Positions 33,272-42,668 of a DNA stretch of 64,000 nucleotides are shown piece by piece. The DNA is from Cystobacterineae bacterium. GTDB taxonomy: Bacteria; Myxococcota; Myxococcia; Myxococcales; Myxococcaceae. The notes under the pieces were generated by a model. That model made no database searches, was not told the DNA's origin, and worked only from the letters and a program-made list of their open reading frames with translations. Location: NCBI GenBank assembly GCA_009782175.1, contig WRKR01000004.1:26370-90369 (forward strand). Direction: 5' to 3'. A program made the translations under genes and the position numbers. The stretch's first letter is position 1, and each line of letters starts with the position of its first letter.

Positions 33272-35098
33272 TTATTGAGCTACACCTTTTTTCAAACGGC
33301 TTTCATATGCCGGCAATATGGTGTCCGGGCTTCCCTGCGCCACCCATTTCCCCTCTTCTACCCAAACCACCTCGTCGCATCCCGCAACCGTGCTCAGCCT
33401 GTGGGCTATAATAACTGTGGTCATTTTCCCTTTTAATTTATTAATGGTATCCATTATTGCCGCTTCTGTTCCTTGGTCCAAGGCGCTGGTAGCTTCGTCC
33501 AAAATTAAAAGCTCCGGGTCGGCATAGAGTACTCTGGCGATGGAGACGCGCTGGACTTGGCCGCCGGAGAGGCCTGCTCCCCGTTCCCCCAGAGGAATGA
33601 GAATGCCCGCTTCATGGGTTTCTATTATTTCCAGTGCAGCCATGCGGCAGGCTTTTTTTACTTTGTCTTCATCCCAGGGTTTGCCCCACTGGCTGAAGGC
33701 CACATTCTCCGCCACCGTGCCGGCCATAACATAGGGGGATTGTGGTACATAGCCTACCTTGGAGGTATAAGCGGACATGCCCTCCGGGCTGAGTTCTCTG
33801 CCATCCACTTTCAGTGTACCTGAAGTGGGTTGCATGAGTCCGCTGAGTATTCCAGCCAGTGTGCTTTTGCCTGCTCCTGAGGGGCCGATAATGCCTATTT
33901 GTGTGCCTTTGGGGATGCGCAGGGAAAAATCGCGCAACACTTCATGCGTGGTATTTGAATAATGGAAAGAGACGTTTTCCAAGCTAATGGCCTCTTCAAG
34001 GCTATAATTCGGGTCCGGCGGCGGCGGTGGAGTGGCGGGGTTGTTGTGCACCTGTTCCAGGCGATCCAAGCAATAGCTCGTCATCGGCCGAATGCCCCGC
34101 GCGCTGATGATGCATGAGAGCGAGCGGTTGAAGAGGGGAAGGACGCGCCAGGAGGTGAGCATTATCATCACCAACACCCCGGCAATTTCTGACATGGGTG
34201 CATCATATAGGCGCACCATGCTCCACAGGGTGACGGGGATAATGGCGAAGCCGAATACTTCCAGCACACCGGGGGGAATGCTCGGGGCTATGGCCAAAAA
34301 GGCGCGGCTTTTCATGCCACCGCGGCAGGCCTCGGAAAATTTCTGAAAAAATATGGGCTGCTGGCGATAAATCAGCACTTCGCGAATGCCGTTGACCGCG
34401 TTCAGCGTTGCTTTGGTCTCTTCCGCCCCGCAACGGGCCGTGGTCGTCCCAGCCCTGTCAATGGAATTTTTAATGGCACGGTATAGGCCAAAAGCCAACA
34501 AGCCCACAACAGCCAGCGTTCCAAGAATAATCCCCGGTGTGGCCTGAATCAGAATGAAAAATAGCGCAATGGAAGTAATTCCATAGGTATAGACATTCAT
34601 GAGGTTGATGCTCATATTACCCAGATGAGAGCGCCAGTTGATGGCCTGAAACATGGCCCCGCTGTCCCCGGAAAGGTGAACAATATATGGGCTATAAAGG
34701 TATTGATGCAATATACGTTGTCCGGCCTCCAGGCTGATTTGCTCACCCAGGCGGCTGGTGGCGGCGCCTACGAAGGCGGCCATGCCGTTTTTGCATAAGG
34801 TGAGAAAAACAACGGCCACAGAAGCCACAAGGGTTATATTGCGCAAATCGCCAAAGTATTCGCGCAAAAACGGCGCCACTTTGAGCAAGATGCGGCCTGG
34901 CACCGAGTCCAGCACGCCCTCGGGGGCGCCCACACTCATGGCCAGAAATGAAAGCGAGAGGATGCTCAACACTTCCAATGTGGCCAATATAAACATCATC
35001 CCGAATACCAGGACAATGCGTGCGCGGAGCCGTCGCGACATCAGTCTATAAATGCGGCGCAAGTCCGCCACAAATATGTCATAGATGCCTTTCAGCAT
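33272..35098 (-). CDS. ABC exporter (fused permease-ATPase, PglK/MsbA-like)
   Basis: 608 residues. The N-terminal half (to about 330) has around six membrane segments. The C-terminal half is an intact ATPase: Walker A 'GPSGAGKSTLAG', 'VGYVPQSPYVMAGTVAENVAFS', signature 'LSGGQVQRVSIARVL', Walker B 'LLILDEATSALD', H-loop 'IIAHRLST'. Such half-size exporters flip lipid-linked oligosaccharides or lipids. In this cluster a role in moving a glycan-lipid across the inner membrane is likely. A Pro run ('ATPPPPPDPNY', near 360) joins the two halves. The start overlaps the upstream glycosyltransferase stop. Confidence 0.9.
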   Translation of the reverse strand: MLKGIYDIFVADLRRIYRLMSRRLRARIVLVFGMMFILATLEVLSILSLSFLAMSVGAPEGVLDSVPGRILLKVAPFLREYFGDLRNITLVASVAVVFLTLCKNGMAAFVGAATSRLGEQISLEAGQRILHQYLYSPYIVHLSGDSGAMFQAINWRSHLGNMSINLMNVYTYGITSIALFFILIQATPGIILGTLAVVGLLAFGLYRAIKNSIDRAGTTTARCGAEETKATLNAVNGIREVLIYRQQPIFFQKFSEACRGGMKSRAFLAIAPSIPPGVLEVFGFAIIPVTLWSMVRLYDAPMSEIAGVLVMIMLTSWRVLPLFNRSLSCIISARGIRPMTSYCLDRLEQVHNNPATPPPPPDPNYSLEEAISLENVSFHYSNTTHEVLRDFSLRIPKGTQIGIIGPSGAGKSTLAGILSGLMQPTSGTLKVDGRELSPEGMSAYTSKVGYVPQSPYVMAGTVAENVAFSQWGKPWDEDKVKKACRMAALEIIETHEAGILIPLGERGAGLSGGQVQRVSIARVLYADPELLILDEATSALDQGTEAAIMDTINKLKGKMTTVIIAHRLSTVAGCDEVVWVEEGKWVAQGSPDTILPAYESRLKKGVAQ

Positions 35099-36468
35099 GC
35101 TTGTGCTCCGCTTTTGCCTTTTGCCACGCCGGGCAGCTGGTCGAACATGGTTTGTGTCAGCAACTCCGGCTTAAAACGCCGAGCATGGTATACGAGGTAT
35201 TGGGCAATAGCATCCGAAAAAATGGCCTGTTCTTTGGCAATGCGCTGAAGTGCTGCGGGCACTTCGCCCAAGCTTTGCACGCAAAGCCCTATGCAGAGGC
35301 CCTCCTCAGCGGCCTGGCGGATGAGCTTGCCCATCCACGTTCCCGCAAACACAATGGAGGGTATACCCAGGTGCAGGGCTTCCACGAAAATGCCTGAAGA
35401 GCTGGCGGCATATTTGGGAGAGCAATATAAAATCAGCGCGCAATCCAATCCGGCGAAGCAGGAAGCATAAGCAGCGGAACTCAAAGGGCCGGGCAACAGC
35501 TGCAGCTTCAAGGCCTCTGGGTCGGCGGCTGCTTTTTGGGCATGTCCTTCCAATATTGCACTCACAGCGCGTATTTCAGAAGAGGGCTCCCTCGCCCCTG
35601 TTTGTACCACCAACTCAAGGGGGCGCTCCCCCACTTTGGCAGGCAAAGCGCCAAGCAATGCCGGAAGGCAGCCAAAACCCTTTTCCATGCGCGGTGAGCC
35701 CAGCATACCCAGGCGGAAGGTTCCAGGGCTCCTCTGCGGAGGGAGCTTTTCTATCAGCAAGGGCACAGGCAAGGTTTTAAATTGTCCAGGCGCATCTATA
35801 ATGGATTTAAATGAGGCAGACAGCTCTTCCGTGTCCGTATACATGCGCACATAGCTCAGCACGCTCTGTCTTTGCAGCATGTTGACAAAACGCTCCATGG
35901 TGGCTACCCGTGAGCAAGTTCTTTGGGGGACGTGGCGGAACACCAGGTGGAGAGTGAGGCTATGGGCTCTGGCCTTGAGGAAGCGCCGCAGCATTTCCAG
36001 GCAGAACAACTCCTCCATGCCAGCATCCTGAAAGAGGATATGCACCTCTTTGGCCTGTGCATAGCGGGCTTTCACCAACCTATAGACAGACCAGGATAGC
36101 TCCATGGCACGCAAGCGTTTGACGATCAGAAACGGCATTTTCACCGGCTCCCAGCAGTCTTCCGCCTGAAAACGAAAGTCAAGGGGAACTGGCTGAAAAG
36201 CTCGCTCAGGTTTCTGTTTTTGAAATAAAAGGCTCAGCCGGGCCTTAAGGGTATGCAGGCGCAACAAGTTCAAAGAAGCATGCACATGGGGGTGTTTTTC
36301 AGAGCGAAATTTTCTATCTGCAAAAATTTCCACAAGCTCAAAAGAGGTGGCCAGCCTGGCCACGAGCAGATTATAGGCCAGATGATGCCCCCACATTCCT
36401 GTCAAACCATGGTCCACAATGCACAGTGCACGCTGAAGCGCTGCCTGGTGGTGGCGGGGGGGAGCCAT
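35092..36468 (-). CDS. Glycosyltransferase, GT-B fold
   Basis: 458 residues. N-terminal acceptor-binding half starts 'CIVDHGLTGMWGHHLAYNLLVARLA'. In the C-terminal half 'FRLGMLGSPRMEKGFGCLPALLGAL' opens the nucleotide-sugar domain, followed by 'LVVQTG' and 'DCALILYCSPKYAASSSGIFVEALHLGIPSIVFAG', which resembles the conserved E-x7-E region of GT4-type enzymes. Donor and acceptor are unknown. It sits between the exporter and the epimerase gene, four bases from the latter. Confidence 0.8.
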   Translation of the reverse strand: MAPPRHHQAALQRALCIVDHGLTGMWGHHLAYNLLVARLATSFELVEIFADRKFRSEKHPHVHASLNLLRLHTLKARLSLLFQKQKPERAFQPVPLDFRFQAEDCWEPVKMPFLIVKRLRAMELSWSVYRLVKARYAQAKEVHILFQDAGMEELFCLEMLRRFLKARAHSLTLHLVFRHVPQRTCSRVATMERFVNMLQRQSVLSYVRMYTDTEELSASFKSIIDAPGQFKTLPVPLLIEKLPPQRSPGTFRLGMLGSPRMEKGFGCLPALLGALPAKVGERPLELVVQTGAREPSSEIRAVSAILEGHAQKAAADPEALKLQLLPGPLSSAAYASCFAGLDCALILYCSPKYAASSSGIFVEALHLGIPSIVFAGTWMGKLIRQAAEEGLCIGLCVQSLGEVPAALQRIAKEQAIFSDAIAQYLVYHARRFKPELLTQTMFDQLPGVAKGKSGAQAC

Positions 36469-36471
36469 GTT

Positions 36472-37239
36472 TTATTTCATTCCATGTATAAAGTTCAGCA
36501 CCGTGCTCCTGGAGTCAGGGAGTTGAATATAGCGGCTGACCTTATCCGTTGAAACCTCATAGCGTACCAGGCGGCTGTCCGGCTGTACCCAGCACTCGCG
36601 GCCCCACAAATCCAGCGCCTCGCAGAGCTTCAGCACGCCCTGGCCGCAAACATTCAAGAGGGTGTTGGCCACCCCCTGCTCATAGAGCGACCAAATGAGT
36701 TGGGCCGAATCATCCGTATGCAGAAATTGCAACTCACTTTCCGGGTTTAACCACAGCGGCCCACCGTTGAGGATGTCGAAAATGGCATTTTTCTTAAGCC
36801 CCGGGCCTACAAAGCCACCCTGGCGGACTATCAACCAGTTTTTGCAGGCATGCTGAATGCACTGCTCGGCCAAAAGCTTGTGGAAACCATAGGGCGACTG
36901 GCGACCAAGCGCTATGGGGGCATCCTCCTGGGTGCTCAACGGGCTGGAGCAGTCCGGGTAGACGTCGCAAGAGGAAAGATGGATATAAAAACCGGCCTTA
37001 AAATCCTCCAGGCTGGCCCTTGTGCTGCGCACATTGGCCTCAAAGTCTGCCAAGGGCTGCCGGCTGGCCAATATTTTGCTGGAATTGCCATTGGCATTAA
37101 TAAAAACGTCGCAAGAGCTGCCCACAAAGGCTGGGTAGTTTTCCCTGCTCAGCACCTGGTGCTCCAAGCCCAGCCGTTGAAACAGGCGGACAAAGCCGGA
37201 ACCGACAAAGCCGTTGCCACCGAGGATATAGATATTCAT
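36472..37239 (-). CDS. NAD(P)-dependent sugar epimerase/reductase (SDR)
   Basis: 255 residues, somewhat short for the extended SDR group. Rossmann motif 'ILGGNGFVGSGFV' (residues 5-17), 'VFINANGNS', catalytic Ser region 'IHLSSCDVYPDC', catalytic 'YGFHKLLAE' Tyr-x3-Lys, 'QGGFVGPG' and 'LQFLHTDDSAQLI'. All key residues are visible. With the following gene it could carry out successive steps on an NDP-sugar, such as reduction after a 4,6-dehydratase. No dedicated 4,6-dehydratase is visible in the cluster. Confidence 0.8.
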   Translation of the reverse strand: MNIYILGGNGFVGSGFVRLFQRLGLEHQVLSRENYPAFVGSSCDVFINANGNSSKILASRQPLADFEANVRSTRASLEDFKAGFYIHLSSCDVYPDCSSPLSTQEDAPIALGRQSPYGFHKLLAEQCIQHACKNWLIVRQGGFVGPGLKKNAIFDILNGGPLWLNPESELQFLHTDDSAQLIWSLYEQGVANTLLNVCGQGVLKLCEALDLWGRECWVQPDSRLVRYEVSTDKVSRYIQLPDSRSTVLNFIHGMK

Positions 37240-37251
37240 CAGTTCCTCCGC

Positions 37252-38199
37252 TTAGAGGCGAATGCCGTCTGTTTTGTTTGCATAATGGGTGTTGAACCAG
37301 GAAATGGTTTTGGCCAAGCCTTCGGCCAAGGAGGTGGGGCAGGAAAGGCCAAGGCTTTTCAGGCGCGTTATATCAAATATTTTTACCATTTGGCCATCAG
37401 GTTTGCTTGTGTCCCATTGAATTTTGCCCTCAAAGCCCATCGTGGATTTGAGCGTGTCAGCCAACTCTATAATTCTAATGGCCGTTCCACTGGAAATATT
37501 CACCGGCTCCACAGAGTCATATTCTTCAATGAAATAGGGGATAAGTGCGGCTACGTCCCCGGCATAGACGAAGTCGCGCTGTGGCGCTCCTGTGCCCCAC
37601 ATGACAATGGCTTTGGCTCCAGCCTGTTTTTCCTCATAATAGCGGCGGATGAAGGCCGGAACCACGTGGGACTCGCCATGGCGGAAATTGTCATATTCTC
37701 CATACATATTGCCGGGTATAATGACAGACGTTTTCAGCCCGTGTTGCGTGCGATAGCTGCGGGAGGCCACAATGCCCATTTTTTTGGCTGCGGAATAGCC
37801 CGCGCTTTCATCCTGCGGATAGCCCTGCCACATTTGGCCCTCGTCAATGGGTGAAGCCGCCGTGGCTGGATAGCTGCACCCGCCCATGGGATAAACCAGC
37901 TTTTTCAGCTTGCCATAACGGGCGGCTTCCTCAAAAACCAAAGCCTGCATGATAATATTGATGAAATAAAAATCCGCCGGCTTTGTGCGGTTGATGCCGA
38001 TGCCCCCGGAATAGGCGGCCAGGTGAACGAGAACATCCGGTTGGGTGTCTATAAACATCTGACGGACCTGGGCGCGCTCCAGGAGGTTATAGTTTTGGGA
38101 GGACAAAGCTATTATTTCCGCCCCTCGGTAGTGCATGGCCAGGGCCGGCAGGACATGCCGCCCTAAAAAGCCGCTGGCTCCGGTTATGGCTATTCTCAT
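37252..38199 (-). CDS. GDP-L-fucose synthase-like epimerase/reductase
   Basis: 315 residues. 'ITGASGFLGRHV' Rossmann motif, 'DVLVHLAAYSGGIGINRTKPADFYFIN' (a hallmark of the Fcl/WcaG group), 'YPMGGCSYP' with catalytic Ser and Cys, 'YSAAKKMG' Tyr-x3-Lys, 'GNMYGEYDNF', 'GTGAPQRDFVYAGDVA' and 'VNISSGTAIRI'. Fcl-type enzymes epimerise and reduce GDP-4-keto-6-deoxy sugars, and heptose versions make GDP-6-deoxy-heptoses. With HddA/HddC in the cluster a GDP-heptose derivative is the favoured substrate. Confidence 0.85.
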   Translation of the reverse strand: MRIAITGASGFLGRHVLPALAMHYRGAEIIALSSQNYNLLERAQVRQMFIDTQPDVLVHLAAYSGGIGINRTKPADFYFINIIMQALVFEEAARYGKLKKLVYPMGGCSYPATAASPIDEGQMWQGYPQDESAGYSAAKKMGIVASRSYRTQHGLKTSVIIPGNMYGEYDNFRHGESHVVPAFIRRYYEEKQAGAKAIVMWGTGAPQRDFVYAGDVAALIPYFIEEYDSVEPVNISSGTAIRIIELADTLKSTMGFEGKIQWDTSKPDGQMVKIFDITRLKSLGLSCPTSLAEGLAKTISWFNTHYANKTDGIRL

Positions 38200-38254
38200 T
38201 TAAAGCTCCTCTCTCTCTCCATTCCTATTTTTATTCATTCTATTTATACCCATG

Positions 38255-41200
38255 TTATTCATCAATCCGTTGAGCTTTTGCGGGGACCCAGAAGTCAGAG
38301 TAGTATTTGCTCATGCTCACCCCAATATTTTTCCGAAAAAAATCAGCTGTGTCGAATTGTTCATGCTGAGGTCTTCCAGCTTCATAGAGCATGATAGCCA
38401 CTCCTTTGGCATGCAGCTTTTTTAACGCCTCACCCTGTTCAGCCCAAAGGCTTCCAGAGGCTGTCACCAGTTTGAATCCAAATGCACTGGCCAAATGGAG
38501 CTCTTGGGGACCATGCATGCAGTAAGCAGGATAGAGAACACCCGCGTTAAGAGCGTCGAGATATTCTTGCGGTGAAAAGACTTCAACAATGAGCCTTTCA
38601 GCAAATGGAAAGGCTTTTATTAAGGCGGGGTAGTCACGAATTTTGTCTGTAACTAAAAACAGGTCAGGATTTTCGGAAAATATTTTTCGGATATCGCTCT
38701 CAGAAAGAGGCGTATACATTCCGTCTATTTTTCGTGACATAACCTCCTTCAATGTGAGAGGCTTATCTCCAGCTTCCGGATGGCCTGTATTTCGATTGAA
38801 CTTTTCCCAATCATGTGCGGCGATAATGTGCCCGTCCGTTGTTTGCATCAAATCAAGCTCTATAAACTTGAATCCATTTTTAACGGCCTGGAGCACAGCT
38901 TCAAGGGAGTTCGTATATGTCTTTCCTCCTATGGCGCTTCCAGCATGTGCTATATAGACATTCGGATTGCGTATATTGGCACTTTTAGTCCAAAACATGT
39001 TGTAATAATCAAGCTTTTCTTTTTGTGCGATTTGAGTTGCCACATTGCTGTCATAATAATTCAGGATAGGCGCGACATCTTGTGAGGAGAAAAAAATGGA
39101 AATGGACAAGCTATCCTTATCAGGGGAGCCCAGATCGCCAACCCCTGGGCGTAACTCAACGATGCTCCCATCATCTCTCCTATAAGCCAGATAGGGAGCA
39201 TCAGAAACAGCTTCAGCAAGGCCTGCTAGTCCAAGCTGCTGCAATTCAATAGAAAAATCGTCGGAGAAATTCACCAAATCATGACAAGCAATGATGGCCC
39301 AAAAATCAGCGCTTTGCATTGCCTTTTTCAATGCTGCCAAAAAGTCGCGTCCCTGAGAAGCTCCTGCCCCAACATCAAATGTAGTGTATGCGATTCCGGC
39401 AGATGTAGCTGTTATCAGCGACAAGCCAAATCCAAGCCCCATATTTGATAAAGGATTTCCTCCCAAATATACGCCTGGTTTATAGGCATTCATGCCTGCT
39501 TTGCCTACGCTAACAAGGGACAAGTGTAGATTGGGGGTATTCTTAAATCCATAATAATAATTCTGGGGAACTTTATTGCCCATTGGAATAAGGTTCTTCG
39601 TTTTGCGATAGATTTCTTGAATATCATCAATCGGTATACTTATAATATTGTCCTCTGTTTCATAGTGCTTAGTAAAAAAACGAAGAGGGTTGACCAGTAC
39701 TTCAAATCCTTTTTTTCCTGGAATAATTAACAAACAGGTTCTTAGGCTAGCATAAAGTGCTATTTCTGAAATATATGCTTCTATGGGGTGTACACGAAAA
39801 TTTTGTGAATACTGTTCCATAGGAATAATGGCAACTTTATTGTCATCAATTCTTACATCTACTTTAATTTCTCCAAAATCAACATTGAACATGTTGTCTC
39901 TTCGAGATATGACAATGTCTTTCCTGTACGATTCCAGCAGCGCCGTATTTAGGGCAACGATGTTATTCAGATTGGATTTTATTTTTGAATTAATATGATT
40001 CTGAGAAACATCCTTCAAAAAGAAGTCATTAAAAAAACCCGCATTTGTCTTTAATCCCGCAGTGGCCAAAATAAGTTGTGGCATTGCATAATGTGTAAGA
40101 GGGGTGGTCGTTGGAAATCCTATATTTTCAGTGGAAGCATTCGTGAGCAAATATAGACTTCTTTTTCCTGTATCAGGAAATGGGAGTTCAAACGATAGAT
40201 GGTCAGGCATCATCAAAACAATGGTGTTTTCCATTGCTCCGGACGCTTGCAGATATTCAACAAAATCGCCTAAAAGAGCATCCGTCCAACGAACGATAGA
40301 CTCTTTCCGGGAGCCTGAGGATTTCAAATGGTCAGGAATCCTCGGATCATAACCCTCTGAAGGGAAATGCGTATCCAGGGTAGCAATGTAGAGAAAAAAG
40401 GGCGTTTCTTCCCTCACGAGACGCGCATGTTCGTCTTTCGCCAAAGAAAACACATCCTTATCGAAAGCCCCCATCGCGGAGACGGGAAGATGCGAGGCAA
40501 AGTCCGAAGCATATCCTTTAATAGAATCGAACCCTAGAGATTGTAACAGGTGGTTTATGCCCGCAAAATTCGGGTCTGCCCCAATATATTCCAAAGTATA
40601 TCCTGCCCGCTTCAAAACAGCTGGAAGCGATGCAAAATGAGAGCGTATAGCCCGGTTTCGGAAAACTGTATTACCCGATTCTCCTGCAAACTCATGAGGA
40701 AGACCCGTCATCAACGAATAAAGTGAGGCTATGGTCGGCATTGTCCCCCAAGCGGACTCAAATTGATCGTAGTATGTCCAGTTTGATGAAATTAAGGCAT
40801 TCAATTTTGGCGTTAAGTCGCTCCTGTCCAAAAAGTCTTTTTCAAAGCTTTCTATGGATATTAGGATGATATTTTTTTTATTTGACCCCTCGATGGTAAT
40901 GTTTTTCAGTTCTGTATAATTTTTTTTGTTAACGCCTAAATTTAAAAGAGTTTCTTCCAAACTCGATGCACTTTTTTTGGCAGCTCTTAGCTGCACAATA
41001 GAATATATGTTATATCCAATTGCGTCACGCGTGCACAAGGGAATGATAAGCGCTATCAATACTGGGTAATAAATTATTTTTTTTGACCCAAAGCCCCGTT
41101 TTATTTTTTTTGATAAAAACACAAATACACATGACAACCCAAGCAACAAACATAAACCCAAAATCCATTGTGCTATAAAAGCTCGCCATGTTGAAATAAG

Positions 41201-41380
41201 AACATATGGCTCAATATGTGCCAGGCTCGACGTGTTTAAATAATCCCCCGTCATATAAAATGCTGTAAGCTGTACACAAAAAAACAGAGAGAATATAACA
41301 GCGATAAAAGTCCGTATGACTGTTTTCTCTATTCTAGAACAAATAAGAAAGAATAAAATGAAAAGAACAAAGAGTTGCAT
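38255..41380 (-). CDS. Membrane sulfatase/phosphoglycerol transferase fused to ILEI-like and GDPD-like domains
   Basis: 1041 residues. About four membrane helices (to residue 125) precede an LtaS/MdoB-like sulfatase domain (about 165-420) with metal and catalytic residues in place: Glu177 region 'ISIESFE', nucleophile Thr213 ('WGTMPTIAS'), His338 ('LDTHFP'), Asp393-His394 ('MPDHLSF'). A middle region (about 590-740) resembles the FAM3/ILEI fold: 'GLGFGLSLITATSAGIAYTTFDVG', 'FWAIIACHDLVNFSDDF' and 'APYLAYRRDDGSIVEL'. The C-terminal 240 residues are GDPD-like: 'YIAHAGSAIGG', 'YTNSLEAV', 'FIELDLMQTTDGHIIAAHDW'. The GDPD 'HRG' and 'ENT' are 'HAG' and 'TNS', as in a known polysaccharide-linked subgroup. 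It probably builds or edits glycerophosphate-like groups on an exported glycan. The gene is clearly AT-rich. Confidence 0.8.
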   Translation of the reverse strand: MQLFVLFILFFLICSRIEKTVIRTFIAVIFSLFFCVQLTAFYMTGDYLNTSSLAHIEPYVLISTWRAFIAQWILGLCLLLGLSCVFVFLSKKIKRGFGSKKIIYYPVLIALIIPLCTRDAIGYNIYSIVQLRAAKKSASSLEETLLNLGVNKKNYTELKNITIEGSNKKNIILISIESFEKDFLDRSDLTPKLNALISSNWTYYDQFESAWGTMPTIASLYSLMTGLPHEFAGESGNTVFRNRAIRSHFASLPAVLKRAGYTLEYIGADPNFAGINHLLQSLGFDSIKGYASDFASHLPVSAMGAFDKDVFSLAKDEHARLVREETPFFLYIATLDTHFPSEGYDPRIPDHLKSSGSRKESIVRWTDALLGDFVEYLQASGAMENTIVLMMPDHLSFELPFPDTGKRSLYLLTNASTENIGFPTTTPLTHYAMPQLILATAGLKTNAGFFNDFFLKDVSQNHINSKIKSNLNNIVALNTALLESYRKDIVISRRDNMFNVDFGEIKVDVRIDDNKVAIIPMEQYSQNFRVHPIEAYISEIALYASLRTCLLIIPGKKGFEVLVNPLRFFTKHYETEDNIISIPIDDIQEIYRKTKNLIPMGNKVPQNYYYGFKNTPNLHLSLVSVGKAGMNAYKPGVYLGGNPLSNMGLGFGLSLITATSAGIAYTTFDVGAGASQGRDFLAALKKAMQSADFWAIIACHDLVNFSDDFSIELQQLGLAGLAEAVSDAPYLAYRRDDGSIVELRPGVGDLGSPDKDSLSISIFFSSQDVAPILNYYDSNVATQIAQKEKLDYYNMFWTKSANIRNPNVYIAHAGSAIGGKTYTNSLEAVLQAVKNGFKFIELDLMQTTDGHIIAAHDWEKFNRNTGHPEAGDKPLTLKEVMSRKIDGMYTPLSESDIRKIFSENPDLFLVTDKIRDYPALIKAFPFAERLIVEVFSPQEYLDALNAGVLYPAYCMHGPQELHLASAFGFKLVTASGSLWAEQGEALKKLHAKGVAIMLYEAGRPQHEQFDTADFFRKNIGVSMSKYYSDFWVPAKAQRIDE

Positions 41381-41389
41381 GGTGATTTT

Positions 41390-42346
41390 TTAAACAGCTA
41401 AAACTACATGATCTAAGTGCTCGAAGTGATAGTTGAAACTTCCTAAAATTTGCTTCACCTCTTCTTCAGTTGTTTCAGAGCTCATGCCCGGTTTTAAATG
41501 GATATCGATAGCAAAGCGGGGATGTAGTCTTTTGATCAATTCTTGAGCTCCTCTTAAGACTTCCGTTTCAAAACCCTCGACATCTATCTTTATCACGGCT
41601 TTGTCTGATTCGCTCAACTGCATCTCTTCTAACAGAGAATCCAAGGTTCTAATTTCAACCGTATATTTGTTTGCACCCTCACAAAGTTCTCTAACGGTTG
41701 ACAGACTGGAAGTTTCAGGCAAATAAGGCACCCCGTCCAGCTCAAAAGGCATCTCGACAAATTCAGCTGAACCGCAAACGTCTGAGATGGCATATGGATA
41801 GCTCTTGATGCGCCGGCATTGGTTTTTAGCTAGGGTCCGTTCCAGATAATTTCTGGCCCGAACTGAGGGTTCAAAGGCGAACAAGCGTATATTTTTATTG
41901 ACGCTCAAGTCGAAGGGGATGCACATGGCCCCGGTTGCTGCTCCGATATCGAGAAACACGGTGCCATCATTCAACCAGTTTCTCATCCGCTCCCAATGGG
42001 CTGTTTCTACAAGAAAATAAGGTGAACCATCGGCCTTGAAATGTAGGCAGTGTCGCATGGTCAAAAGAGTGTAGCGAGGCCACAGAACCTGGATACCATT
42101 GAACTCAACCTCAATAAAGGAATCGTCAGTGAGGGATTTCAGGCATTCGATGAAACCGCCGACTCGTGCCTGGTGAAGCTCAGAGGGGTTCTTGTTATCT
42201 AGGGTCAATTTCTCTTCATTCAATTTTAAATGAGGACTTTCATTTTCAGGCAATGTCGGCATATGATTGCTGATCCTCATTAATTTAATTCCAATAGGAT
42301 TCAACAAGGTGTTGATGATTTTAGAAATATTATTTAACGCAGACAT
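41390..42346 (-). CDS. FkbM family methyltransferase
   Basis: 318 residues. SAM-binding domain from about residue 125: 'GTVFLDIGAATGAMCIPFDLSV' (motif I), 'LFAFEPSVRARNYLERTLAKN', 'YPYAISDVCGSAEFVEMPF', 'VEIRTLDSLLEE' and 'VIKIDVEGFETEVLRGAQELI', all diagnostic of FkbM enzymes, which methylate hydroxyls of sugars and other compounds. Located ten bases upstream of the sulfatase fusion. It lies in the same AT-rich block. Likely decorates the exported glycan. Confidence 0.88.
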   Translation of the reverse strand: MSALNNISKIINTLLNPIGIKLMRISNHMPTLPENESPHLKLNEEKLTLDNKNPSELHQARVGGFIECLKSLTDDSFIEVEFNGIQVLWPRYTLLTMRHCLHFKADGSPYFLVETAHWERMRNWLNDGTVFLDIGAATGAMCIPFDLSVNKNIRLFAFEPSVRARNYLERTLAKNQCRRIKSYPYAISDVCGSAEFVEMPFELDGVPYLPETSSLSTVRELCEGANKYTVEIRTLDSLLEEMQLSESDKAVIKIDVEGFETEVLRGAQELIKRLHPRFAIDIHLKPGMSSETTEEEVKQILGSFNYHFEHLDHVVLAV

Positions 42347-42567
42347 ATTGGTTTCCGTGTGTGAAAATAATGTTATTAGCTATTGTTTTCTTGTGAAATA
42401 ACTATCGCTTTTCAGATTCAGCAGCCTATATCAACAGACTAAAGCCAAAAATGGACAATTGAAAAGGACAAAGCATTGCATGGTTATTTCAGATTTTGAT
42501 TATCGATTTCTTAGTGAAATTTATTGCTCAATTACAAACCAATCGGCTATAAAAAAACGTCTCAATA
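42347..42567. other. AT-rich intergenic segment inside the glycan cluster
   Basis: About 220 bases with no open frame of note. It carries poly-A/T runs and presumably the promoter for the FkbM and sulfatase genes. No repeat or conserved box is recognisable. Confidence 0.5.
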
Positions 42568-42668
42568 CTAATAATAATGTGTCACCTTGCATCCGTTGAC
42601 AGTCAAAGAATCGCCCTTGGTGTTGCCGAGAAAGTCGAAAAACAACTCAAATGTGCGACATCCACCAT

